64,000 bases of DNA from Rhodocyclales bacterium (GTDB lineage: Bacteria; Pseudomonadota; Gammaproteobacteria; Burkholderiales; Rhodocyclaceae): positions 62,001 to 126,000 of the forward strand of contig JAPLQX010000031.1 in assembly GCA_026399435.1 (NCBI GenBank), given 5' to 3'. Numbering within the stretch: the stretch's first letter is position 1; each line of letters starts with the position of its first letter. Below are positions 9,106 through 16,824 of this stretch, piece by piece. A program made the translations under genes and the position numbers. The notes beneath the pieces were generated by a model. It was not told where the DNA came from. It made no database searches and was given only the letters and a program-made list of their open reading frames with translations.

Positions 9106-10680
9106 ATGTTCCTCTGCGACGACACCGCCATCGAATTTACGCCACAGCCCGGAGCCGGCGCGCCGGTCTGGCGTGGCCATGCTCCGAGCGGCGATGAGTT
9201 GAAGGACTTCGCCGCCGCCGCGCATCTGGCCGGCGGGCGCCTGGCAGCCATCTGGGGCAGCGACGAGCGTCAGCGAGGTAGCGGTTTCCGTCTGCATTGC
9301 GTCTTTGGCCTGGACCGTGGTCACGCCTGGGTAAGCTTTGACCTGCCGGCTGACGAGCCCTCCTATCCTGATCTGTCCGGCATTTTTTCGGCGGCCAACC
9401 GCATGCAGCGCGCCACCCGCGACATGGTCGGCATCGCCGCCGACGGCGACGACCAGCGGCCCTGGTTGCGCCACGGCGCCTGGCCGGCGGATTGGTATCC
9501 GTTGCGCCACGACGCCGTGCACGCGGCGGGGATGGGCGCCGGCTTCGACAATTTGCCCAGCGACTACGACTTCGTCCAGGTTGGCGGCGAGGGCGCCCAT
9601 GAAATTCCGGTCGGCCCCATTCATGCCGGCATCATCGAGCCGGGTCACTTCCGTTTTTCCGTGATCGGCGAGCGCGTGCTGCGCCTGGAGCAGCGCCTCG
9701 GTTATCAGCACAAGGGCGTCGAAAAGCTGTTCATCGGCGCGGACATGGCGCATGGCGCGCGGCTGGTTGGCCGCGTCTCCGGTGATTCCACCTGTGCTTA
9801 CGCCTGGGCTTACGCCGACGCGGTCGAGGCGGCATGCGGGGTCGCGGCCCCGCCGCGGGCATTGATGCTGCGCGCGCTGATGCTGGAACGCGAGCGTGTC
9901 GCCAATCATCTGGGCGATCTCGGTGCGCTGGGCAACGATGCCGCCTTCGCCTTCGGCCTGACCCAGTTCATGCGCCTGAAGGAAGACTGGCTGCGCCTGA
10001 ACCACAAGTTGTTCGGCCACCGCTTCATGATGGATCGCATCACGCCGGGAGGCGTCGCGGCGGATGTCGACGCGCCGGCGCTTGCTGCCATGGTCGAGCA
10101 GTGTGGCGTCATTGGTGGCGAGGTGAAAAAGCTGCGCACGCTCTACGATGAGCACGCCGGCCTGCAGGATCGTTTCGTCACTACCGGCGTCATCGATGCC
10201 GCGCTCGCGCGTGAACTCTCCTTGACCGGCATGGCCGCCCGCGCTTCCGGCCTTCTGCTCGATGGCCGGACGCACCGGCAGGGCTACACGCCGCCACCGC
10301 CCTATGCCACTCTCGGCGTGCGCCCCGTCACCGACGAGCGCGGCGACGTGGCGGCGCGCGTGGCCGTGCGCTTCGACGAAATCTCCGAATCGCTGCGCCT
10401 GCTGCGCGAAATCGCCGTCGGCATGCCGTCGGGCGATACGCGCGTCGCCGTCGCGCCGGTCGCCGGCGCCAGCGGGCTCGGCGTCATCGAAGGCTGGCGT
10501 GGCGAGGTGCTGGTCGGCGTCCAGTTCGACAAGGACGGCAAGCTGGCCCGCGCGCACCCGCACGATCCCTCGTGGCAGATCTGGCCGGCGCTGGAGCACG
10601 CGGTGATGAAAGACATCGTCCCCGACTTCCCGCTGATCAACAAATCCTTCAACCTGTCCTACAGCGGAGCCGACCTGTGA
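9106..10680 (+). CDS. hyfG: hydrogenase large-subunit-like (NuoCD-type) protein lacking the [NiFe] site
   Basis: A 524-residue fusion of a NuoC-like domain (about 1-165) and a NuoD/hydrogenase-large-subunit-like domain (about 170-524). Recognisable blocks are IPVGPIHAGIIEPGHFRFSV, EQRLGYQHKGVEKLF and ERERVANHLGDLGALGNDA. In true group 4 [NiFe] hydrogenases the next blocks carry RVCGICG and a C-terminal DPCxxC; here they read GRVSGDSTCAYAWAY and PDFPLINKSFNLSYSG, so the nickel ligands are missing. The protein is therefore an Ehr-type large subunit. An in-frame ATG at 9046 exists, but it lies inside the repeat and the residues after it do not look like the family, so 9106 was chosen. Confidence 0.87.
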   Translation: MFLCDDTAIEFTPQPGAGAPVWRGHAPSGDELKDFAAAAHLAGGRLAAIWGSDERQRGSGFRLHCVFGLDRGHAWVSFDLPADEPSYPDLSGIFSAANRMQRATRDMVGIAADGDDQRPWLRHGAWPADWYPLRHDAVHAAGMGAGFDNLPSDYDFVQVGGEGAHEIPVGPIHAGIIEPGHFRFSVIGERVLRLEQRLGYQHKGVEKLFIGADMAHGARLVGRVSGDSTCAYAWAYADAVEAACGVAAPPRALMLRALMLERERVANHLGDLGALGNDAAFAFGLTQFMRLKEDWLRLNHKLFGHRFMMDRITPGGVAADVDAPALAAMVEQCGVIGGEVKKLRTLYDEHAGLQDRFVTTGVIDAALARELSLTGMAARASGLLLDGRTHRQGYTPPPPYATLGVRPVTDERGDVAARVAVRFDEISESLRLLREIAVGMPSGDTRVAVAPVAGASGLGVIEGWRGEVLVGVQFDKDGKLARAHPHDPSWQIWPALEHAVMKDIVPDFPLINKSFNLSYSGADL

Positions 10681-11189
10681 TCCCGTTGCTCAGACACATC
10701 TTCCGCACCGGCATCCTCACCGAGCCGGTGCCCGACGCGGACGATGGCCCGCGGCGCGAGATCGACCGCCTGCACGACGAAATCCTGCATGTTCTCGGCC
10801 GCGCGCTGACCATCCGCGAGGTGGATGCCGGTTCCTGCAACGGCTGCGAGCTGGAAATCCACGCGCTGAACAATCCCTACTACAACCTCGAAGGGCGCGG
10901 CATCAAGTTCGTCGCCAGCCCGCGCCACGCCGACATGCTGCTGGTCACCGGCCCGGTGACGAAGAACATGGAGAACGCGCTGCGCATCGCCTACGACTGC
11001 ACGCCCGACCCCAAGCTGGTGGTAGCGGTCGGCGACTGCGGCTGCAACGGCGGCGTGTTCGGCGAGAGTTACGCGAGCTGCGGCGCCGTCGAGAATGTGG
11101 TCGGCGTCGATCTGCGCATTCCGGGCTGTCCGCCGACGCCGCTGGCCTTGATGCAGGGGATTCTGGCGGCGGTGCGCAAGAGCAAGTAG
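10677..11189 (+). CDS. hyfI: hydrogenase small-subunit / NuoB-like [4Fe-4S] protein
   Basis: A 170-residue NuoB/HyfI family protein. It keeps the cysteines for the membrane-proximal N2-type [4Fe-4S] cluster: SCNGCELE near residues 46-52, then GDCGCNGG and GCPPTP. GTG at 10677 overlaps the hyfG TGA by four bases. It would pass electrons between a partner and the quinone or ion-pumping module. Last gene of the operon; no ferredoxin-like hyfA or hyfH gene follows, so the electron donor is not encoded here. Confidence 0.9.
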   Translation: MIPLLRHIFRTGILTEPVPDADDGPRREIDRLHDEILHVLGRALTIREVDAGSCNGCELEIHALNNPYYNLEGRGIKFVASPRHADMLLVTGPVTKNMENALRIAYDCTPDPKLVVAVGDCGCNGGVFGESYASCGAVENVVGVDLRIPGCPPTPLALMQGILAAVRKSK

Positions 11190-11234
11190 CGCACTGTTCG
11201 TTTCGGCAGAACCGCGTTGATGCGGCGTCGACCA

Positions 11235-11264
11235 AAGTCGGCGCTGGTGATACGGTGATTCAGG
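11235..11264 (-). repeat. family D short repeat, copy D1
   Basis: Read on the minus strand it starts CCTGAATCACCGTATCACC and continues AGCGCCGACTT. It is nearly identical to the copy at 49071 on the plus strand and partly to 44986. It sits between the convergent ends of hyfI and the lactate-type dehydrogenase gene. Confidence 0.55.
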
Positions 11265-11276
11265 AGCCGAAGCCGG

Positions 11277-12479
11277 TCAGATCGAGGTTTCTGTGTTCGG
11301 CCCGTGTCCGGCATCGAGCAGCGTTTCACGATCCAGCGCGGCAACATCGGTCACGCCTGTCAGCGCCATGGCCACGGCCATTTCGTTGCGCATCACCGAC
11401 AGCATGTGGGCGACGCCGGCCTCGCCGCGGGCGGCCACCGCGTAGCCCCAGGCGCGGCCGAGCATGCAGGCTTTGGCACCGAGCGCGAGCGCCTTGACCA
11501 CATCGAGTCCGCTGAGCACGCCGCCGTCCATCAATACCTCGAGTTTGTCGCCGACGGCGTCGACAATCCGCGGCAGGGCGTCGGCGCCGGCCGCGACGCC
11601 GTCCAGCTGGCGTCCGCCGTGATTGGAGACGACGATGCCATCGACGCCGACCGACGCCGCCTGGCGGGCATCGTCCACGTCGAGAATGCCCTTGAGCACG
11701 ATCTTGCCCGGCCAGTTTTCCCGCACCCAGGCCAGGTCCTTCCAGGTGATGCGCGGATCGAACTGGCTATCGACCCAGGCCTTGAACTCGGGCAGGCTGC
11801 GCGCATCGGGCACGGCAGTGGTCAAATTGCCGAAGGTCAGGGGTTGGCCCCTGATTGCCACATCCAGCAACCAGCCTGGATGCGAGAGCAAATCCCACGC
11901 CTTGGTCAGCTTTCCGCCCAGCGACAGGCCGCCCGCCATGCCGTTGCGCACGTCGCGATAGCGGGCACCCATCACCGCGAGATCGACCGTCAACACCAGC
12001 ACCGGGCAACCGGCCGCCTGCGCCCGTGCCAGCAGCGACCGGGTGTAGCCGCGGTCGCGCATCACGTAGAGCTGATACCAGAAGGGCGCCGCGGTTGCGG
12101 CGCGAACTTCCTCGATCGAGCAGATGGACACCGTGGATTCGCAGAAGGCCACCCCGGCCCGTTCGGCCGCGCGTGCCGCCTGCACCTCCGCCCGGCGCGC
12201 CATTGCGCCGGCGAGTCCGAGCGGGGCGAGGATCAAGGGCAAGGCAAGCTCCTGCCCAAGGACGCGGGTGGACAAGTTCAGCTGCGAGACATCGCGCATG
12301 ATGCGCTGGCGCAGATGCAGGCGGCGGAACGCCAGCTGATTCTCGCCTGCCGTCAGTTCTTCGTAGGCTGCGCCGTCGAGATAATCGAACAGGTGTCGCG
12401 GCAGGCGCTTGCGCGCCAGTTCCCGATAATCGCCCGCCGTGGCGGGCGCCAAGCCGAGTCCGCAGGTTTCATCGTTCAT
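11277..12479 (-). CDS. lldD: FMN-dependent alpha-hydroxy-acid dehydrogenase (L-lactate dehydrogenase type)
   Basis: A 400-residue TIM-barrel flavoenzyme of the LldD / glycolate oxidase / mandelate dehydrogenase family; it oxidises an L-2-hydroxy acid and passes electrons to the respiratory chain. The active-site signature SNHGGRQLDG, with the catalytic base histidine, is intact, as are LPLILAPLGLAGAM and PFWYQLYV near the FMN site and the phosphate-binding VLMDGGVLSG. The start at 12479 is preferred over 12488, because AGGAA lies nine bases before it but directly abuts the earlier ATG. Substrate (lactate or another hydroxy acid) is not certain. The gene is single and divergent from the redox operon at 12588. 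Confidence 0.85.
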   Translation of the reverse strand: MNDETCGLGLAPATAGDYRELARKRLPRHLFDYLDGAAYEELTAGENQLAFRRLHLRQRIMRDVSQLNLSTRVLGQELALPLILAPLGLAGAMARRAEVQAARAAERAGVAFCESTVSICSIEEVRAATAAPFWYQLYVMRDRGYTRSLLARAQAAGCPVLVLTVDLAVMGARYRDVRNGMAGGLSLGGKLTKAWDLLSHPGWLLDVAIRGQPLTFGNLTTAVPDARSLPEFKAWVDSQFDPRITWKDLAWVRENWPGKIVLKGILDVDDARQAASVGVDGIVVSNHGGRQLDGVAAGADALPRIVDAVGDKLEVLMDGGVLSGLDVVKALALGAKACMLGRAWGYAVAARGEAGVAHMLSVMRNEMAVAMALTGVTDVAALDRETLLDAGHGPNTETSI

Positions 12480-12587
12480 GGCAGCCATTTCCTGAAAATG
12501 GTTTTGCGTATCTTAGACGTGCTGCCGTTAGGCCGCCATAAGGAAATTGAAATCGCGGGACGGCCGAGCTTGGTTATGCTTGCTTCC

Positions 12588-14051
12588 ATGTCGCAATGGC
12601 TGACCCTTTCCCGTGCCGCACACCTGCTCGGCATTTCACGCGTCGCGCTGCAAAAGCGCATTCGTGAAGGAGAGTTGCGTTCGTTTGACGGCATGGTCGC
12701 GGCGGATGATTTGCAGCGGGCCTGGCCGCAACTGGACCTGGAAGAGTCGGGCAGCTTCGAAAAGACCCGCGCGATTCGCGAGGATGCCTTTGCCAAGCGC
12801 CTGCGCGAACGGGTCTTGCCGTCGCAGGAGGCACTGGCCCAGCGCCTGTTTGCACAGGGGCAGGATCTCGCCGAATTGCAGCGGACGCTGACCCGCTATC
12901 ACGCGCTGTTCGAGACCCTGCACGCGCGTCTTGCCGCCGTGCCGGCACCGACGGCGGACGAACTGGCGCGCTTGCTCGACGAAGGACTGGCGCAGGCGCT
13001 TGCCGCTCCGGCGCCCGCGGCCGACATGGCGGCGCTCGATGCTATGCTGCGCGTCATGTCGGCGCACGTTACGGTCAAACCATCGGGTCGCGAATTCTTT
13101 GTCGAAGGTTCGGAGACGCTGCTGAAGGCGGCGCTGCGCGCCGGGCTGGCGCCCAACTATGGCTGTGGCAACGGTGTGTGCGGCTTGTGCAAGGCGCGCG
13201 TGGTGAGCGGCGAGGCGCGCGCGGTGTCACCCTCCGAGTACCGCTTTTCGGCTGCCGAGAAGGCCCAGAACCACGTGCTGATGTGCGCTTGCACGGCGCT
13301 TGGTTCCGACCTCGTACTGGAGCTGCTGGAAGCCGGCGCCCCGGAGGACATTCCCGAACAGCGCGTCGTCGCCAAGGTGCGCAAGGTCGAGGCGTTGAAC
13401 GGCGAGGTGACGCGCCTGCACCTGCAAACGCCCCGCAGCAACCGCCTGCGCTTTCTCGCCGGGCAACGGGTCACCCTGGGCATCGGCGCGGGGCTGGCGG
13501 GAGGCAGCGACCTGCATGCCGAATACCCGGTGGCGAGCTGTCCCTGCGACGACCGCAACCTGATTTTCCATCTCTGCCGCACCGATCGCCGTGCTGCCAG
13601 CGCCGACTTTCGGCAATGCGTTTTCGATGGCCGGATCAAGGCGGGCGACGATGTCTCGGTATGGGGGCCGTGGGGCAGTTTCGTGCTGGAGAAGGACTCC
13701 GCCCGACCCTTGGTGTTCATCGCCATCGACGAGGGGTTTGCGCCGGTCAACAGCTTGATCGAACATGCGATCGCGGTGGATGCCGCCGAGTCGATTTCGC
13801 TCTACTGGGCGAGCTCGCAGCCGGGCGGCCAGTACCTGCCCAACCAGTGCCGCGCCTGGGACGAGGCGCTCGACGAGTTCAGCTACCTGCCGCTGGCGAC
13901 CGATGACCTGGCGGCAAGCCTGGCGGCGAATGCCGCCTTGCCGGCGAGCGACGTCTACCTTGCCGGCGCCGCGGAGCGGGTGGAACCGCTGGCAGCCGTG
14001 CTGCTCGCGGCCGGCGTGCCGCCGCAACAATTGCATATCGAGGCATTTTGA
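12588..14051 (+). CDS. HTH / [2Fe-2S] ferredoxin / flavin reductase fusion protein
   Basis: A 487-residue multidomain protein. Residues 1-50 look like a helix-turn-helix of the excisionase/MerR kind (TLSRAAHLLGISRVALQKRI). Residues 50-155 are helical and charged. Residues about 157-245 form a plant-type [2Fe-2S] ferredoxin domain: C193-x4-C198-x2-C201 and a fourth ligand at C233 or C235 (MCACTA). Residues about 250-487 resemble the FAD/NAD(P) module of ferredoxin reductases, but the usual RxYS flavin motif reads EYPVAS and the nucleotide-binding end is divergent. It leads a five-gene operon. An alternative start exists at 12576. No characterised protein with this exact order is recognised. 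Confidence 0.75.
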   Translation: MSQWLTLSRAAHLLGISRVALQKRIREGELRSFDGMVAADDLQRAWPQLDLEESGSFEKTRAIREDAFAKRLRERVLPSQEALAQRLFAQGQDLAELQRTLTRYHALFETLHARLAAVPAPTADELARLLDEGLAQALAAPAPAADMAALDAMLRVMSAHVTVKPSGREFFVEGSETLLKAALRAGLAPNYGCGNGVCGLCKARVVSGEARAVSPSEYRFSAAEKAQNHVLMCACTALGSDLVLELLEAGAPEDIPEQRVVAKVRKVEALNGEVTRLHLQTPRSNRLRFLAGQRVTLGIGAGLAGGSDLHAEYPVASCPCDDRNLIFHLCRTDRRAASADFRQCVFDGRIKAGDDVSVWGPWGSFVLEKDSARPLVFIAIDEGFAPVNSLIEHAIAVDAAESISLYWASSQPGGQYLPNQCRAWDEALDEFSYLPLATDDLAASLAANAALPASDVYLAGAAERVEPLAAVLLAAGVPPQQLHIEAF

Positions 14052-14069
14052 CATCATGAGCCAATCACC

Positions 14070-14438
14070 ATGACCCAGGCGCAACGCATCATCCCCATAC
14101 AGCCGCAGGGTGTCGATCCCGAGCTCGATGCCTGTTCCTCCGCCGAGCCATTCGCCCTGATGGTGCTCGGCGACAGCATGGAGCCGGAGTTCGTCGAGGG
14201 CGAGATCATCCTGATCGAGCCCGAAGGACTGGCCACCGACGGCTCTTTCGTCCTCGCCCGGCTCGATGGCGAGTGGATTTTCCGCCAATTGGCGAAGCAT
14301 GGCGCCGGCTGGAGATTGCAGGCCCTGAATTCGACCTACCCCGCTGCGGATATTCCCGACCTCGACGCAGTCAAAGGGGTCATCATCCAGAAATCCAAAC
14401 CCGGTCGTCGCAAGGCGACCAAGCGTTACGTGGAGTAA
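14070..14438 (+). CDS. stand-alone S24 (LexA/UmuD-like) peptidase domain protein
   Basis: A 122-residue protein that is only the S24 fold. The serine motif is present (LMVLGDSMEPEFVEGEIILIEP), like GDSM in LexA and UmuD. The strand that in LexA carries the catalytic lysine (VARIDDEVTVKRL) aligns with VLARLDGEWIFRQL, so the lysine appears to be arginine. There is no N-terminal DNA-binding domain and no obvious Ala-Gly or Cys-Gly cleavage site. It lies 18 bases after the HTH-ferredoxin gene and is probably translated from the same message. It may be a non-proteolytic binding domain; the alignment was made by eye. Confidence 0.75.
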   Translation: MTQAQRIIPIQPQGVDPELDACSSAEPFALMVLGDSMEPEFVEGEIILIEPEGLATDGSFVLARLDGEWIFRQLAKHGAGWRLQALNSTYPAADIPDLDAVKGVIIQKSKPGRRKATKRYVE

Positions 14439-14443
14439 GCCAG

Positions 14444-14677
14444 ATGCCGTATTACATTTATCGTGTCACCTCGCTCGGCCCGGTTCCCCGGCTCGAAAAA
14501 ATCACCCAGTTCGATGCCTTCAAGGAGGCCTCGCAGGAAGTCAAGCGCCTGCGTCGCGAAGCCGATCTCGGCGCCGGGCAGACGATCAAGACCATCTTTG
14601 CCGAAACGGAATTGCAGGCGGAAGATCTGCTGAGTCAGCCGCGCGTTGAAGAGCCGATGACGGGAGAGGACTACTAG
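14444..14677 (+). CDS. 77-aa protein of the redox operon
   Basis: Unrecognised small soluble protein starting MPYYIYRVTSLGPV. It has a short beta-like N-terminus and a charged helix (about residues 23-40, EASQEVKRLRREADL), and ends in an acidic tail. There are no cysteines and no signal peptide. The start is five bases after the stop of the S24 gene and the next gene begins four bases after its stop, so it is an integral member of the operon. It could be an assembly or adaptor factor; nothing in it gives a catalytic function. Confidence 0.65.
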   Translation: MPYYIYRVTSLGPVPRLEKITQFDAFKEASQEVKRLRREADLGAGQTIKTIFAETELQAEDLLSQPRVEEPMTGEDY

Positions 14678-14681
14678 CCCC

Positions 14682-15134
14682 GTGGTCGACGAAGCCGCCT
14701 TCCGTCAAACGCGAGGCGCGATCAATCGCCTGCCCTGCGTCTTCGAGCGCGCGCTGCTGGCGCGCCATGCGACCTGCGAACTGGCGGTGCGGCACCAGAT
14801 CGCCGAGCGTGAAACGGTGGCCTGCGCACAAGCGACGGCCCATGCGACCTGCACGGAAATGTCGACGCTGCTGCGCGAAAAATCGGCATTTGCACTGGGC
14901 CTGACCGGCACCCAGGGCATTCTGCCGCATGCGATGGTGATGAAGATCCAGTGCGGCGGGCTCGACGGGCTGAAGGCTCTGCTCGATGCCGATGCGGCGG
15001 CGCCGGACGTGCGACGTCTGGTGGGCCAGGCGCAGGAGCGCTATGGCGATCTGGCGGCACTGCCCTTTTCCGAGATCGTGCAGGGCATGGCGGCGTGGAA
15101 GCCCCGCCGCCGTCATTCGGGAGCGCCGCGATGA
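14682..15134 (+). CDS. 150-aa cysteine-rich helical protein of the redox operon
   Basis: Unrecognised protein starting at GTG 14682. The N-terminal half has regularly spaced cysteines C19-x12-C32-x15-C48-x8-C57 in predicted helices (LPCVFERALL, HATCELAVRH, ETVACAQATA, HATCTEMSTL), and a fifth cysteine at 91. The pattern suggests binding of a metal or iron-sulfur cluster, or a thiol relay, next to the ferredoxin-reductase gene; this is inference. The C-terminus is basic. Its stop overlaps the next ATG by four bases. Upstream in-frame alternatives were not found. Confidence 0.65.
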   Translation: MVDEAAFRQTRGAINRLPCVFERALLARHATCELAVRHQIAERETVACAQATAHATCTEMSTLLREKSAFALGLTGTQGILPHAMVMKIQCGGLDGLKALLDADAAAPDVRRLVGQAQERYGDLAALPFSEIVQGMAAWKPRRRHSGAPR

Positions 15135-16198
15135 TCGCCGGTATGGGCGCACTGGTGAGTGCGGTGCAGACCAACTGCGACATCGCCGATGCGCGCCATG
15201 CGCGCGACGTCAGCTTGTGCACCTATCTGCTCGGCATGCGCGAGTTCTATCGCTGGGAACATGAACTGCCCTATGGCGTTTCGCCGCCGCGCAGCGAGGT
15301 GGGGCGCTGGATCGCCGAACGCGAGGCGCGCTGGGAACAGATTGCCGACGAGGAGTTCGTCGCGTTGCCGGTTGCCGGCCACGAGTTCGACCCCTTCGCG
15401 GCGCCGCAGGTCAACGCGGCACTGGCAGGCAGCGGGCTGGTGTACGGCGCTGGCCTGGGACGTTTCCACAAGCCGCATTTCTTCCTCGGGCAACTCGCCC
15501 GCGAAGAGCAGCGCGGCGAGGCCCGGCTGCTGATCTGCGGCTGCGAGTATGCACGCGATGTTTCGGCCATCCCGGCGGCTTCGCAGGGCACCACGGTAAT
15601 CGTGCGCCGCGAGGCGCTGCGCCAGTGGCTGTGGGAGAAGGCCGAGGGCTGGAACGTCAAGCAGCAGGACGGTGCGCTGAAGTCGGCCTTGCTCGCCTAC
15701 CGCTTCGACGTCGATCCGCAGGCCGCCATCGAGCGCATGACCGACGGCGAAATCGAAACCCTCGTGCTGCACGAGGAAGGCGAGATTGCCGCTGGCCGGC
15801 TGCTGGGCGGCGACTGGTCGGCGAAACTTCAGGGTTTCAGCGGCAAGCGAGCAGAACTGCTGGCCCGCGCGGTGCGCGACAACCTTGCGGATTGCCTGGT
15901 GACCTTGCCCGGCCTGCTGCAACGGGACGCGGACGACTCGCTGCATTTCTGGTTCTCGACCTTCGACGGCCTGCGTCGCGAACTGTTCCCGCGTCTGGTC
16001 GATGCTTACGGCTCAAGAGTCGGCGCTGGCTCGCTCTGCGTGCCTGGGATTCCGCTTCGCGGGCAGGCAACGGCGATTCTTGCAGATGCCGCAAAAGCCG
16101 GCGTCATCCATTTCGCCGCACTCGGCCAGCGCCTGCTTGAAATGGACGAAGCCGGCATCGCAGGTCTGTCCCACGAGCCGGCCTCGATTTCCCTGTAG
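15131..16198 (+). CDS. 355-aa protein of the redox operon (SFUM_1244-like family, tentative)
   Basis: Last gene of the five-gene operon. The N-terminal block NCDIADARHARDVSLCTYLL followed by GMREFYRWE resembles a conserved uncharacterised family that I recall as SFUM_1244; the name is from memory. No signal peptide or membrane segment is visible. A second conserved-looking region is GAGLGRFHKPHFFLGQL, followed by CGCEYARDVSA with a Cys-Gly-Cys pair. ATG 15131 overlaps the preceding stop. The DISLCxY and CGC cysteines suggest redox or metal chemistry, but no reaction can be assigned. Confidence 0.65.
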   Translation: MIAGMGALVSAVQTNCDIADARHARDVSLCTYLLGMREFYRWEHELPYGVSPPRSEVGRWIAEREARWEQIADEEFVALPVAGHEFDPFAAPQVNAALAGSGLVYGAGLGRFHKPHFFLGQLAREEQRGEARLLICGCEYARDVSAIPAASQGTTVIVRREALRQWLWEKAEGWNVKQQDGALKSALLAYRFDVDPQAAIERMTDGEIETLVLHEEGEIAAGRLLGGDWSAKLQGFSGKRAELLARAVRDNLADCLVTLPGLLQRDADDSLHFWFSTFDGLRRELFPRLVDAYGSRVGAGSLCVPGIPLRGQATAILADAAKAGVIHFAALGQRLLEMDEAGIAGLSHEPASISL

Positions 16199-16222
16199 CC
16201 GCTGGCCGCGGCTGGCTGATGC

Positions 16223-16798
16223 TTACTCCTTGATGGCTTCGACGGCGATGGTCAGGGTGACCTCATCGCCGACATAAGGCACGTTCTTGCCCATGTTGAA
16301 TTCCGAACGCTTGAGTTTGGCTGACGCATTGGCGCCGATCGCATCTTTCTTCAGCATCGGGTGCGGCATCGACTGAAACGACGTCACGGTCAGGGTCACC
16401 GGCTTGGTCACGCCCTTGATGGTCAGATTGCCGTCGACGGCCACCGGCTTGTCGCCATCGAACTTGACCGCGGTCGACTTGAAGGTAATGGTCGGGTATT
16501 TCTCGGTGCTGAAGAAGTCCTCGCCCTGGATGTGGCCGTTGAACAGCGCGTAGCCGGTGTTGACCGACTTGGCATCGATCGTTACATCCACCGATCCGGT
16601 ATGGGCCGCACGGTCGAGGACGATCTTGCCGCTGGTCTTGTCGAAACGGTGCATCTGGTTGGAATAGCCCAGATGGGTGTATTCGAAGCGCGGCGCGGTG
16701 TGCGTCGGGTCGATGTTGAAGGTTTCTGGAGCGGCGATGGCCGCGGCGGTGAAGGCGCTTAGGGTAGATACGGCGATAACGAGAGCGATTTTTTTCAT
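16223..16798 (-). CDS. YceI-family periplasmic lipid-binding-like protein
   Basis: A 191-residue YceI protein with a Sec signal peptide (MKKIALVIAVSTLSAFTAAA, cleavage near AIAA-PETF). The mature part shows the lipocalin-like YceI pattern: NIDPTHTAPRFEYTHLGYS, GHIQGEDFFSTEKYPTITF and ITIKGVTKPVTLTV-type repeats. YceI proteins bind polyisoprenoids such as ubiquinone-8 in the periplasm. A clear AGGAG precedes ATG 16798; longer in-frame extensions are rejected for that reason. It is the third gene of a cytochrome b561-yceI-yceI operon, so a role in periplasmic quinone or redox stress handling is likely. Confidence 0.9.
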   Translation of the reverse strand: MKKIALVIAVSTLSAFTAAAIAAPETFNIDPTHTAPRFEYTHLGYSNQMHRFDKTSGKIVLDRAAHTGSVDVTIDAKSVNTGYALFNGHIQGEDFFSTEKYPTITFKSTAVKFDGDKPVAVDGNLTIKGVTKPVTLTVTSFQSMPHPMLKKDAIGANASAKLKRSEFNMGKNVPYVGDEVTLTIAVEAIKE

Positions 16799-16824
16799 GG
16801 GTTTTCTCCTGAGGGGAAGGGGAC

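Noticed and set aside
3904-11189. A DAB-type inorganic-carbon uptake complex or a functional formate hydrogenlyase
   Set aside because: There is no DabA (DUF2309) gene, no formate dehydrogenase gene, and the large subunit lacks nickel ligands.
13577-13605. A fourth copy of the family D motif inside the ferredoxin-reductase gene
   Set aside because: Only a 14-base core (CCAGCGCCGACTTT) is shared, and it codes for a plausible protein segment; it may be chance.
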